DNA of 64,000 bases from Roridomyces roridus (Eukaryota > Basidiomycota > Agaricomycetes > Agaricales > Mycenaceae), in NCBI GenBank assembly GCA_029378245.1, contig JARKIF010000035.1, positions 496,001 to 560,000 on the forward strand, written 5' to 3'. The position numbers and the translations under genes are program-made. The notes beneath the pieces were generated by a model. It did not search any database. It was not told where the DNA came from and saw only the letters and a list, made by a program, of their open reading frames with translations. This document shows positions 21,782-33,648 of this stretch, in pieces. How positions within the stretch are numbered: position 1 is the first letter of the stretch; the number at the start of each line of letters is the position of its first letter.

Positions 21782-22790
21782 TCATGCGCCCGACTTGATT
21801 TCGTCAGGATCCATGGTGAAATAATACTGGGCTCCTGGGGGAGAGTCACTGTGAGACTCCAAGCTGGAGAAACAAGGTCTAGACCTACGATCAACTTTCC
21901 CAACGCGCCTCGCATCGAGAAACTCGTCCACAGCCGCCCACAAATCCCGGCGCCCTGCTGCGCCGGCAAACCACGATCGAAGCTGGTCCTTCTGCCTAAC
22001 GAGGACAAAACGGTCATCGTCTGCGGCAGGATGAGGCGGAAAGACCCGGAGGTCGTCGTCGTCCCACGTCTCAGCCACCAAGACAAGACATTTCAGACGA
22101 CGGTCTGCGAGGATCTGGCGGTGGAGCACTGACTGGAAGCCCAGGATGTTGAACGCCAAATGTGTTAGATGGGGAAGCAGGAGGAGGTTCTCGTGGATGT
22201 AGGCTCCGACGTGGTTTCCTCCCTCGCGCAACAGGTGGAGGTGCGTTATGGTGCGGAATCCGGGTAAGGTGATATCGAGCGTCCCGTCCGCACGCTCCTA
22301 CAAACAGAGGCGGCGAAGACGTTCGAGCCGGTTGAGAGCGGATTTGATTGGGGAACAATCTGCGAGGGCAGCGAGGTAGAGATCCGTTACGCGTGGGGTG
22401 GCGTCGATGACCCTCATGAGCGACACTATGTCCCAGTCCTTGGCAAATAGATGGGTGACGCAGGATCGGAGAAGAGGTTCTGAGCCCTCTTCAATCTTTG
22501 TGAGAAGCTGGGTTTTTTGCCTGGAGGGGAAGCCCTCAGGTTGGTGGATCCATCGAATATGGTTGTAGGGCGAGACGAGGATGACGCGATATAGGAAGGG
22601 CTCTTCCCTGACGAGGGCGTGAGTGCAAGTAGATGGGCTGAAGAAGGTATTAGGATATACCAGTGTTTGACGCGCGATGCCACCCGCATTTGAGTGGGAA
22701 TCTCAGTTGGATGCGAGAAGGCACTGGCAGCCATCTCGACTCTCGAAGCTCAGACGCTCTAGCTCAGGAGGAAGACGGGGAGCGAGGTCA
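21782..22790 (-). pseudogene. Degenerate F-box/leucine-rich protein gene
   Basis: Near 22770 an F-box start LPPELERLSFE is readable. A 7-nt repeat (agtcgag) then shifts the frame into MAASAFSHPTEIPTQMRVASRVKHW. A standard intron (gtatat...cgtcag) joins this to EEPFLYRVILVSP. Leucine-rich sequence follows (DLYLAALADC, LNRLERLRRLCL), then a TAG near 22298. Downstream the frame continues as ADGTLDITLPGFRTITHLHLL and ends with a stop at 21782. With one frameshift and one stop it is most likely a pseudogene of the small agaricomycete F-box family. Confidence 0.65.
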
Positions 22791-23578
22791 GTGCACTAAT
22801 TGGACTCGTCGGTGGGCATGTTCGAGCCAGCAGGACTTGAGCAGGACGAAAGAGTGCCGAGCGAAGCACTTGCAAGCGAAGGACAAGCGAAGGAGGTCGT
22901 GAGTCGGCGTTGCCAAGCGACGGCATCTGTCCCGACTCCCGGGTCAGTCACACAGTGACGTGTTTTTCTTTGCACGCGACCCCCTCTTGCTCCACACACA
23001 AAGGCTGCCGAATACCCTCCGTTCCCGCATCGGAGGCTCTCCATATCAGCTGCCCAGTCTCCCGCCCTGCCATTGGCCGAGTCTATTTACTCCGACACCT
23101 TTTTTCACAGGCTCTCGGAGTCTCGGACGTGTCTGCGCCTCCCGAGGTATCCGGTGTCCATAACCCTCGAATTCGGACTCCGCGAACGACATATAGAACC
23201 GTCTGGAAACCCATTCCAAATCCCGCAACAAAACCAACTCGTGCCACAGTCGGCGGCCGCCGAGAATGTGAAAATGAGGTCGACATTGGGCTCCGGCTAT
23301 AGCCACCGATAGGCTGCGTCACGGCCGGCCGACCCCAGATGCCTGCCGGTACACTTTTCTTTCTTCCACGCAGATTCCCCGGGCCATGCCAGACTTGCCT
23401 CTTTTCCCCCACCACTTCACGGTTTTTATTTAGATTCACTGCGCGCTTCGGCATGGTGGGCTGCCGTACACTGGCACCCGCGCATATAAGTATACACAGA
23501 ACGCTCTTAACGCCACCTCTTGATCCCACAAAACCTGTCTGTCTTGCTGCTGCCCCCTGCACCTCTCTCTCTGTCCCC
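22791..23578. other. Intergenic, divergent promoters
   Basis: No gene was recognised. A TATA-like catataagtat lies at about 23484, about 90 nt upstream of the DUF6534 start. Confidence 0.5.
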
Positions 23579-25544
23579 ATGGGTCAATACGACACGACGC
23601 TAGGGGCGATGTCGGTCGGATACGTCCTGGCATGGGGGTATGTACCCGCGTCTGTTCGAAGCGGATTGATCCCGACCTGACTCGTGTGCCTCCTCATAGA
23701 CTGTACGGCGTCTTGTCAACCCAGGCGTTTTCGTACTTTCAGAAATTCCCCAAAGATAACAAGTGGCTGAAACTTCTGGTGTCGAGTCTTTGGTGGGTGT
23801 CTATACTCCTCCTTTCCTTCCGGCGCTGGATCTTCTCGTCACAGGCTGCTTGATACCGTGCAACTAGCCCTCATTGGGCAGATGCTGTACGATTGGCTCG
23901 TTATAAACTATGGAAATCCAGCAAGTTTCCAGGTTAATAGTATATGGTGAGTCATCCGCTGCGGTCTAACGAGTTCGCTGACCTTGGAGTAGGACGTTTA
24001 GTGTGCGACCCCCGTCTTGAATGTCGACCACACTCTGACGTCTTGCTTTCTCTCCAGGTCGGGATTCTGTTAACGGTGACTTGAAGCCCATCTTCATGGT
24101 GCAATTCGTCGGACTCACCCATGTGTTGAAGAATCTCATCATCCTCATTGTTGAATTGTGCGCAATTGAACAAGTTTAGAGAAAACTGACTGAAAAGCAC
24201 ACAGATTTTTGACGTACCGGGTTTACCTATGCAAGTATTCTATTTGTGCAAGTCTCCCTGGGCCTCGGCATTAATCGGTGGTACTTTGTAGTGAGCGACG
24301 GAAATTGGATCCTTTGCTCGGTCATCGTGAGTCTCCGATGGTTTGCTTCGTCGGGCGAAGGTTGATATAACTGATCTAGATCTTACTCTCCTTATTCTTT
24401 TTCGGTGAGCGCTGTCTTCTAGAAATTAATCAACCGAATGCAGTCGACGAACCGGTCATATAGTATTCGAGCTGGGTGAGTCGATCGAACGAGCTGCCTT
24501 GGTCAGCAACGACTCATTTTGTCTCTTAGCCGCTGTGGTGCGAATGTGCGTTGTTGGAGTCCACTCTGGCGATTGTGAGAACCTCACTCATGGGAAATAG
24601 GTTCCAACTACAGGAGCTCGCTCTGTTCTATAAATTCCAGGTGCGAAATTGGAGTTTTTCGTACCGGTGCTCCGCTGACGACCTTTGAATACACAGTGGA
24701 TATCGAGTGCCGGTCTGGCGTGTGCCTCCATGGCGGACGTTTTGATCGCGGTGTCTTTGTGTTGGTATTTGATGAAGACAAGGACGGGGCTTCAAACAAA
24801 GTGCGTGCATGTTGGTTAGTATCCTTGGCTCCTTACTGAAGTTCCTTTCAGGACGGACTCGATCGTTACGAGATTAATCCTCTATGCTATCAATACTGGT
24901 CTTTTGACGAGGTGAGTGCGTGGGTGCGGGTGATATTGCTGCTGGAGACTGACCGAGTGCGTAGTGTGGTGGTCTTGATGGATATGATTTGCGTGCGTCG
25001 AGCGAGCCAACAGATTTCCCGCCAAGGATGCTAACAAGAAGCTAGTTCTTGACAATGCCGGACAACCTCATTCACCTCTCCTTCAACATCATGGTCGGCA
25101 AGCGTTAGTCTTTCTCTTGGTGTTCAATACGGGCATATCTCATCTCATTCGTTCTCAGTCTACTCGAACTCCCTGCTCGCTACTTTGAACTTCCGCAACT
25201 CTGTACGAAAGAGAAACAAGGACGGGATCACGACATTTTCGTTCTCCAATCGGGTGAGTCTGAGCTAAATGCAACTCAATACCGGCTCATTTGCCTTAGA
25301 TTCACGTGCATGAGGAAACCATCATTACCAGAGATGGTGTTAGTGTTAGTGTACCGGCATCTGAATTCCGAGTGAGTGGATGTTTCCCCGTACCGTTTTC
25401 GTTTTCCTCTTTTGAAAAATGTGAACTCAGCCGATGGATATACCGGCTCCGGACCAGGCTACTATTGACACGGATGATACAGACCCGTCTGTTCAAGATG
25501 AGAAGGTTGGCAATCGAGGATTTCATTTTGACTCTTCTGTTTGA
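23579..25544 (+). CDS. DUF6534 multi-pass membrane protein
   Basis: This gene has many short exons. Exon 1 is 23579-23637 (MGQYDTTLGAMSVGYVLAWG). Splicing continues LYGVLSTQAFSYFQKFP, LLDTVQLALIGQMLYDWLV, VGILLT|NLIILIVELFLTYRVY, LSDGNWILCSVI|ILLSLFFF, QWISSAGLACASMADVLIA and RTGLQTK|TDSIVTRLILYAINTGLLT. It then gives VVVLMDMIC, FLTMPDNLIHLSFNIMVGK and VYSNSLLATLNFRNSVRKRN, and ends GFHFDSSV at 25542-25544. About seven transmembrane helices and the closing YSNSLLATLN are the signature of the basidiomycete DUF6534 family, of unknown function. Introns are about 40-60 nt, all GT-AG. The model is by eye; the two exons near 24480-24560 are the least certain. Confidence 0.82.
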
Positions 25545-25895
25545 GGGGACTTGCACACTACTGGAAATTGTTATAGTATGGCCGCAAACACGGCGGCGTT
25601 GCATGAGACAAAATTTGATTGCACGAGTCCAAGTCCGAGGTATTCTAAGAGTCCATGATATAGTACAATGCATGAAGTTAAGAGTCCACGCAAGTCCGGA
25701 GCAAAGAATGTAAGTAGATAAGAACAGAAGGGAACGAAACGCGAAGGAGAGGAGCGCCACAATCACGGCGCGGCGCGGTTTGCTCGGGGCAGAGCAAGTA
25801 GAATTCGAACCCTGCATGCCCGTCAAGGCGAAGGGAGGTCGAGGTCGACAGCAATAGTCGGGTGAGAGATCCGTCCATATGCATCGGAAACACGC
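25545..25895. other. Convergent 3' region
   Basis: This lies between the ends of the DUF6534 and cyclin genes; no gene was seen. Confidence 0.5.
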
Positions 25896-26930
25896 TTAAC
25901 CAGCGAGTTCGAGCACCGCCTGATGCCGATGCGTCGACCCGGGGATATGGAATGAGCGGAGGAAAGTGCGGTATGCCGGTAATGATAGTGGTAATGGCAG
26001 GGAAGGGAGCGGGGCCTTGATGGCAGGAACTGCGACAGCGACGGGGACAGGCACAGGAACGCGCAGGGCAACGACGTCGAGGTCAGGTACCGTGGGCTTG
26101 GCGTGTGTGGGGTGATAGGAGGGATAGGAGTTGTAGTCGTTGGACAAATCCAACACCAGGTGAGGAGGAGTGCGCGGTGTCGAAATATCCATATCCACGC
26201 TGGCGCTCGAATGCGGGGACGACGGCTCGAGAGTGGGACACTCGACGGACAGATGGCGGCGGTGTGAGTGGTTGTTGCTGTTGTTGTTCACCGCCGGCGG
26301 GGCAGCGAGGAAGGCTTCACGCTGCTTGGCAGGGACAAAAGCCCACCAAGGCGGGCGGACGAGCGCCTCATGGTGTTCCATCAAATCTGCCTCCCTTACA
26401 CCGAGTTCCCAATCAAGCACCTCGAGAAATTCACGCTCGATGCGCCCCACATCGTGTTTGCCAAATATCCCCGTGCATGCGGCCCAGTGGACATTCCGGA
26501 GAGTGGAATCTTGCGTGTACTTTGAAGCGGCTATGAGTGCCCCGACGAATACACGTTCGAGGGACCATTGTTCCAGCGCGATGTAGAGATGGGGGCGTGC
26601 CCGGACGATGTAGACGAGTGCAACGAGGAGGGTCGGGGTGGAGACCTCTGCCCGGGTGAGCATGGCGGATACGAATGAGGTAATCCGTGGGCGGTGGGCA
26701 GGGAATGCCTTGGAGATGACGACGCCCGAGTGCATCAAGGCATATGCAGCAGTTTCGTACACGCAGTCTACAACGTGTTCTAGTCCTTGTCAGTCGGTGA
26801 TTTGAGACGGAGAGCCAGACGCACCTATCACTGGCGCTGAAATCTTGATTTCGAGGAGCCGGAGCAGCTCTGGGGAATGCACGAATGTAGGGAGGAGCGA
26901 GGCGGGGTGTCTTGCGGGTGAAGTGTACAT
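25896..26930 (-). CDS. PHO80/PCL-type cyclin
   Basis: Exon 1 is 26930-26825 (MYTSPARHPASLLPTF...), the intron is 26824-26780 (45 nt), and exon 2 is 26779-25896, giving 329 residues. The join gives VIEHVVDCVYETAAYALM. The cyclin box follows: LLVALVYIVRARPHLYIALEQWSLERVFVGALIAASKYTQD, then IFGKHDVGRIEREFLEVLDWELGV (about residues 70-160). This resembles Pho80/Pcl cyclins that activate Pho85-type kinases in phosphate and cell-polarity control. The C-terminal half is low-complexity Ser/Pro/Asn-rich with PVPVPVAVAVP. The partner kinase is not in the window. Confidence 0.85.
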
Positions 26931-26976
26931 TGATCTGGGTGGACGTCGTCCGATGTCAGTCCTTGGCCCTGGGTTT

Positions 26977-26990
26977 AATTTATATACGCT
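26977..26990 (-). promoter_or_regulatory. TATA-like box of cyclin gene
   Basis: On the minus strand gtatataaatt lies about 50 nt upstream of the ATG at 26930. Confidence 0.45.
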
Positions 26991-28679
26991 GCGGGTGATA
27001 CGCCGACGGAGAGGAGGCCTGAACGGAATCTACACTGCCATCTCAAATTAGGTCATCGGGCACTGCGCGTTGCCCCGCACGTCGGACACCCATGGCCGGT
27101 TTGGACTCCTCGAACCGATATAAGTGCCAGTACTTTAGCTGACCGGTAAGCCAGAGTATTTGTAGCACAATTACCCCACCATCGAAGAGGAGAGCCACTA
27201 AATCTCCTAACGATCTCCACGACGCAAAGTCCGAGTCATCGCCTCACTCTCCACATCGTTCGATCTTCCGCGCATCATCATCCGCAGTCTGCATGCATAT
27301 CATTTAACAGCTCTCGATTACGCGCAGTTGGGGGTTGACACCTGAATTTCAATCTTCCTTCTTGGGCTGTGGCATCGGACGGCGACTGCGGCCACGTACC
27401 TCGCGGAATCAGCGAGCTATTTTCTTATCCGAGTCTGCGGCCACCGTGCGGCACGGTCGTCGTTGCCTGTGGGCTGTGCGATCTCCTGAGATATGTTCCC
27501 TGCCGAGCGGTGAGACTGAAACGGAGGGTGGACCCTCTGGCGAGACATGGTCGTGGTTTGTGGACAACGTGTGATCACTGATCCGAGATCTCCGGTTGCT
27601 GTAAGTCTCAGTTACGTACGCGTCCCGTTCAAAATGTAAATCTGTCTTTGATAGCCTATGCGAAAGGAGACGCGAGCAGCAGAAGACGAGCATGCCGCTA
27701 CGAGCTGGAGGCCCGAGTCGGAGAATCGACGGGCCCAAAATCCCCCAATTTCTTCAATAATCCTATGCGTCACTTTGAACGCGCAAGACATGCATCACCG
27801 GGGTGCCCAGTGGCAGTTGAACGTTGAAGCCAGACGTGAGTTAGGGTTTTAATCTGCATTCACCGGGCTAACCGGTGACTGAGCGGTGATCCGCGATCAA
27901 ACTACCGAACAAGAGCTTTGTTGCGGCCTTTTCCCGCCCGACTGAGATTCCCACTCAAATGTGGCGTGTCAAACACTGGTGTCCTACCCGTTTGAAGCCA
28001 TGACCCTGGACTCATGGTTTATCAGGGTAGAGCAAAGGGCTCGCCCGCCACCTCCAATGCCGAAAGTCCGACTGCCGAGAAAGATCAAAAACAGCTCCTC
28101 CGATCCTACGTCACCGATATGTGCAGATCTTCGACGTGACCGTAATCCCAAAGCTCTCCAGACTCCACTCGGCGCAACATCATACCCCTATCAACGTCAA
28201 CGTTCAACCGACTGGGCAATCACAACCCGTCTTTGTTGCTGTTGCGGAACGGAAACCGGGTTTCGATGTCGTTTGATTTGTGAACTCTTTGCTACGTGCT
28301 GTGGCTCTCCCTCCGCTGCCCTGAATAATAAAGGAGGGAATTACGTGATCAACTGGGAAAATCTGGAACCCGGATCCAGGATGACGGGCGTGCGGGATAA
28401 AGATGACAGTGAGAGTGGCGTCGGCTGCAGCACAGGTATATTCAAGTTCCGGCCTTTGTTCTCAGTTTGAACGTTCCACAACAGTCACTAGATATGGGAA
28501 CAAGGAGAACCGTGGGAGCATCAGCATCGGGGTAAGTAACTGCTCACATCCATAAGACTCCTTATTCAGGCCCACCAGAGGGAGAACGAGAGCAAATAAT
28601 AGTCGCAAACGCACACCTCGGGTCAAGGGCCTGAGGCTTAGCCGGAGCTTCAGGGCTATGAATTGTCTGTAGAACAAGG
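26991..28679. other. Gene-poor interval
   Basis: Short open frames exist, the longest at about 27961-28470. None shows a recognisable domain, a good start context or splice support. No repeat structure was resolved. Confidence 0.4.
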
Positions 28680-31200
28680 GGAATCCCAAACTTGAACGAA
28701 GCCAAAGCGGTCCTTGGTCACCTTGATCAGCGATCCTTGATCAACTCCTGGGAACATCATTCGGATCATACATCATTCGGATCATTGAAGGACCATAATG
28801 TGGCTGTGAGACCGAATTGTAGGGAAACTCGACCTACACAAGAATTGCATTGCCTATCTTTGTTTCTCGACAAGCAGGCCGCTGCCGCCTCACGCATAAT
28901 AGATAAGCAAGCAAAAAATACATAGTAGGGATTGTAATGGGCCGGTGATTCTACGAGAGCTCTCGAGTACATCGGATATCCGTGTTCCATCTTTATTCAA
29001 TGCTCTCTTTCGCGAAGGCAGTCGACTCAACGTCTGACACCACAGTGGCAAGGCGCCACCTGGCCGCAACGCGGACAGGGCTGGCTGTGAATCATTCAGC
29101 ACCCAAACTCAAGCCGAATCAAACACGCACTATGCATAGTTGGAGTAGTATCCCTCGTCGGGGTTCGAGACAGGCATGTTGGCTCCCGGATATTCCGAAG
29201 GGTACCAGCCACCGCCATGCTGAACCATCGGCTGATTCTCCCATCCCGACGGCGCCGGCATACCACCGTCCATTTGATACTGCGTATTCGCCACTGGGTA
29301 TTGCATGTTATCAGGGCGGTAATGTGCCGGATACAATCCCTGCCCGCCAGGGGCATTCGGGTTCACGTGTAGATGCTGCGCATCACTCGGCGGAAGGAAG
29401 TTCCCGCCATACGAAGCTGAATTGTACGCCTGCTGCGGTATCGGTTGTTGGGAAGGATGTCTGGAGGGCGGTGGCGGCGGTCGGTGCGAGCTTTGACCAG
29501 AGGATGTACCTCCAGGGATGAAGCGTTCCTGTTTGCTCCCGCCAATGGCGACATATTTGCATTTGAGACCCTTGCGCTCGCAGCGTCGACATGCAACCTC
29601 GGGGGACTCCGTCAAGCACTGGGCCGCAACGGCGTTGAGCTTCAAACATGCACACCGAATCGTGGAGCAACTCACTTTGCTTTTGTTCTGTCGGCAGTTT
29701 GTGCAAGCGACAGGAACGCGACGGACCTTTTCCTCGGTGGGTTGAGTGTATCTGTTGGAATTGGACATGGTGGTTTTGGGGCTTGCTGTACCACGAACCA
29801 GTCAGTTGGTTTATATCCTCTGCGCAGATCCGTCCAGAGGAGGGATACACAGCGAATCTGGAGATCCACGGACCTCGAATTTCCCCAACAAGAGCAAAGG
29901 GACCCTTACAGACCGGGTACTGAGGCGGCGTCTTGCCCAGTCCTGCACGACCACCGCTACTGTGTCGACCAGCAACTTTCCCTGTTTCACAATTGCAGAG
30001 GGCCGTTTAACCTAGCGCCCAAAAAGCACATCGTGGTATGATAGGTTCAATTAAAATTGAATGTTCAACAGTTGAAGTTGTGACTGTATAGCCTCAGGCC
30101 GCAGATTGGAAAAAGTGCAGACCTTGAATTTACCCCGTTACCATAGTCCCAGGTGAGATTAGAGGGAGAAAAGTCTTCATCGCCATTTGGATAGTGACAA
30201 CACTGTTGAACTTGTGCATTTGAGGTACCCTCCTACGTTTTCGTTCTTGTGCTGCATTGCCCTGAGCTGGAATAGTGATCATCTTGATCAACCGTTTGGA
30301 CAATTGTATGATCGCCCGTCAAACGCCACCATTTAGATTATACTAGTAGATCCCCGTGCAGGCCGTTTTTGCGAGAGATTATGGAGCATTCGCCTAGGAG
30401 ACCAATGATTAGGCATGCCAAGGTCCCACTCCAGCGGCCGCGGCGGAAGGAATTATCCAAACCGCCGTGGGACATATGTGTGCATGTGTTTTCGCCGGCA
30501 TCAGATTGGAGATAGTGGAATTTGGGGTGCCGTAGCCTTGAATTGAGTTGGAACTCACTACGTGGATCCGCCACGGACTCCGATCAAAACCAACCAGCGT
30601 TACCAGCGGCATAACAGTTGCAATTGATCGGCAAATCCGGGTTCCTATGTACGCTCAGGCAATGCAACATTGCAATAGACTCGACTCAGCGGGGTAGATT
30701 CACTTGGGATTCACGTACGGTTTTTATGCTTTTGTATGAGTCGATCAAACGGGTTGCTGATCCTTCGATGGTCGATCATGCAAACCACATGCACGCGGGC
30801 TTTGAGTAGTATCGCAGGACTGGAATCAGTATCGCTGGCCACCTGAGGCATCTAGATACGCACCACTTTCGCCAAATTCAGGTTCATGTATCAAGGCGCC
30901 TGTTAAAAAAAGCCATCGAAATCAGCGCGATGAGAGCTCGTCACCGCGAAGACTTGTCATTTATCTGATATCTCGGAAGCTTCGAAGGAAACCGATATCG
31001 AGACGCTGGTTCTGACCAGGCGGAACGGAAGGTTGGGATGTTGTATGTAGTGGGGCTGCTTAACCGGACACAGCTCTCGTCGACTTGGATTCCTAAGAAC
31101 AGGAAACGGTCCAGTAGCAGCAAATGGAGGGGAGGCTGCGAAAGAGAGCGATTATAAAAACGGAACCGACAGTATCTTTCTGATACCACCTGGGCCCGAG
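28680..31200. repeat. Long inverted repeat 2, right arm
   Basis: The inverse partner of 19240-21630. The Zn2Cys6 gene and about 1.4 kb upstream are conserved with substitutions and indels. 29769-31200 holds no complete gene. Confidence 0.8.
29130..29768 (-). CDS. Short Zn2Cys6 binuclear-cluster protein, copy B
   Basis: Exon 1 is 29768-29676 (MSNSNRYTQPTEEKVRRVPV), the intron is 29675-29619 (57 nt, gtgagt...cccag), and exon 2 is 29618-29130, giving 193 residues. The splice yields CTNCRQNKSKC and CRRCERKGLKC, the full six-cysteine cluster with the same spacing as copy A. The intron is a multiple of three without a stop, so unspliced RNA would encode 19 extra residues and separate the cysteines. 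The C-terminus is Pro/Gln/Tyr-rich like copy A. It is the paralogue of 20644-21293 in inverse orientation, and both look intact. Confidence 0.85.
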   Translation of the reverse strand: MSNSNRYTQPTEEKVRRVPVACTNCRQNKSKVSCSTIRCACLKLNAVAAQCLTESPEVACRRCERKGLKCKYVAIGGSKQERFIPGGTSSGQSSHRPPPPPSRHPSQQPIPQQAYNSASYGGNFLPPSDAQHLHVNPNAPGGQGLYPAHYRPDNMQYPVANTQYQMDGGMPAPSGWENQPMVQHGGGWYPSEYPGANMPVSNPDEGYYSNYA

Positions 31201-33648
31201 TCGAACGGCAGCCCATCACTGTGAGACCCGGGGCACATGAAAATCATGTCCCTCGGTACCCCCCAATTCATGTCCGGATTGCATGAATATCAAATCAACG
31301 CGCATTAAAATCACCTCCCTTTCAGTGAAGTACGGAATCTCAATTCATGTGCGTTTTCGACGTTTTCATGTGCCTTTTTCATGTCCTCTTGACATGAAAA
31401 TGACTGGGAAGCAAGTGAACCCGATTCCAGTCAGGCCGTATGATAATGAATACCATTCACTGGGACCCCAAATTTCGTATGAAAGAAATATGAATTTCAA
31501 ACTACATGTACGTGATACAACGACGTGCTACTTGCACCCACCCACTCTCGCCTCCGTCATCCGCATCATCGTAGTCGATAACAGTGTCTGCTGAGATTCA
31601 TCCTGCCAATTAGAAGTTAGAACATCTCCGGGCTGAGATCAACAGTACATACCTCGAGTTGCGAGTAGTAGCGGAGCGGAAAGGTCTTGTAGCATCAAGA
31701 AGAATGAGTGGGGTACGCACTGGATATGAAGAGACAGAGCGAGAGTCGCCCGGCGTTCCAATTCTGAGCGCCGCTGACTTGAGAACTTCTTGAGTTCGTG
31801 TTCGTGAATAAAACAGAATCAGCGACGCACCGGATGCCCTTTGGCCTCAGCAGTGAGACAGAATATCCAACAATCAAGTCCTACGTGGGTCCTACACCCA
31901 ACTGTGGCCGCCGGCGCCACGGCGGCTTGGGCACGCCGCCAAACTGGGTCGGTCGGAGGTCCTACAAGCGTCGTGAGGGTGTGAGAATGGCCTGGAGGTG
32001 TGTATTGCCATGGATTCAAGTCGAAGGGGGCCTGCTGTGGCGAACGAGTGGAAGAGGAGGACGGGGGGAGAAGGGAGGTGAGGGTTGGGAGGAAGGAGTG
32101 GAGCGCCGTGACAGGTGTGACACCACTGACCTCATCTGCAGCAGCCGCTCCAAAGCCGCTCCACACAACGAATATTCGCCCCCGTCTCCGTTCAAATATC
32201 CCACCGTAGAACAGCGTGGTCGTCGCGGGATGTCCGGATGGAATACAGATCGATCGAAGAACACCCTTGCCCGATCAATGTTCATTTCTAGCATTCTCGT
32301 TGATTTTCATGCATTTCTCCCATGACTTTGGCTTCACCAATTCAGCAGAACTGTTCCTGAAATTCACCGAAGAGGCCATGATTTTGGACCTGGCGCGGGG
32401 TGAGTCAAAATCACCCAATAATGCCTGACTGACCCAGATGCATGATTTGTTCATTTCAGGCCACCATCCCTGATTTTGCTTGCTCATGGCACGGCGACAT
32501 GGAATTCATGCGCCGATGTTTTCACAGTGCATGGGTGTAGGGATTCTGAGGAACATTATCAATATTGGCAGACGGCGCACTATTGCGCTACGAGTAGTGT
32601 TCTCCATGTTTCAGACTGAGGAGACAGAAGGGCCGTCAGCGCTTCAACATTCTCCGAAAAGCCGCATCTACAACGGTTTCAGATGGGCTTATCAGAGCCC
32701 GAGTTGGATTCAGCGATCTTGCAGAGATGTTTGCGATTATACGCAAGCTCGCCATGCCAGAAATTTCAGTGTTGGGTTAGATTCCCAGATGTGGAATTGA
32801 GTGGAAAAGCTGATTGCTGTTTTTTAGAGGCAAGTACTACTTGGTGTTTGCATTCGTTTGGAAGGTCTTGTGTAGGTACTTACCTTAAAGTTCAGCAAAT
32901 GTTCGGGCCAAGGCCGAATAGAATGGTCCCGTATTGGATCCAGACGGTCACAGTATCTCACTGAGCACCAGACACGCTGGACAGCACCGACGAGGTGCTG
33001 GGTGACCGTGAGCAGGTCGGTTGCAACCGTCCCGGGTTCGATTCCCACCAACGGTCATAGGGCGTTGCATTCCGTCCCCTTTTTTTCTTCTCTCCAGCGC
33101 CCGGTGGGCGCCTCGGGATTAGTTTTCCAATGAAACACAGGAACCAAGTCGCAAAATCGAGCGAGTACAACAATGTTGTAATAAGAACGCCGAATTGATC
33201 CGAACGCCTATTTGCTCATGTTTTCCGCTTCTTCTTCTCTACCGTCACGACGTCGCACGCAGCTTCTACTGAACGCCTTCAATGTCAATTGTTCAGTTCC
33301 TTGGTGCCCGGGACACATGACATCAATGTCTCGCCCAATTCCACGGTGACGAATGCGCCGCCAAGCTTGGCGGCCCAGACAATCTTTCCTGGTGACCGAG
33401 CACAAAGCTACGCAGCGGATTGCGTTGGACACATGGAGACTCTGTGTATGTATCATCCAACAGCCTAACTGCAATTGAATGACGCGCCTCTGGCCTGAAT
33501 ATTCACCCCGTCATCAGACATTCAAATGGCACACATGCTCACCTGACCCCGCCGGTCCGCCCTTTCCTCCCCATGACCCCAAATGTCGCTTCGACTGTCG
33601 CTTAGCAGCCTTCTATAAATCCGTGGCGGGGCTGGGCAGTTTCTCCGC
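31201..33648. other. Gene-free, repeat-like interval
   Basis: No gene was supported. About 31220-31400 is dense in CATG-centred words (aattcatgt, catgaaaat), and 32290-32480 has repeated tgattttg/caaaatc words, suggesting decayed transposons. A B-box module lies at about 32985-33095. Confidence 0.4.
32985..33095 (+). repeat. tRNA-like B-box module (possible SINE)
   Basis: GTTGCAA, then ggttcgattcc (33035-33045), then GGTCATAG and a T7 run. A perfect 7-bp stem tgaccgt/acggtca encloses it, and a cagcacc/ggtgctg hairpin precedes it. It is too short for a tRNA with a D-arm. Confidence 0.4.

Noticed and set aside
33000..33060. tRNA-Cys
   Set aside because: The loop TTGCAAC would give anticodon GCA and a 7-bp outer stem exists, but the total is 55 nt with no D-arm and a poor T-stem.
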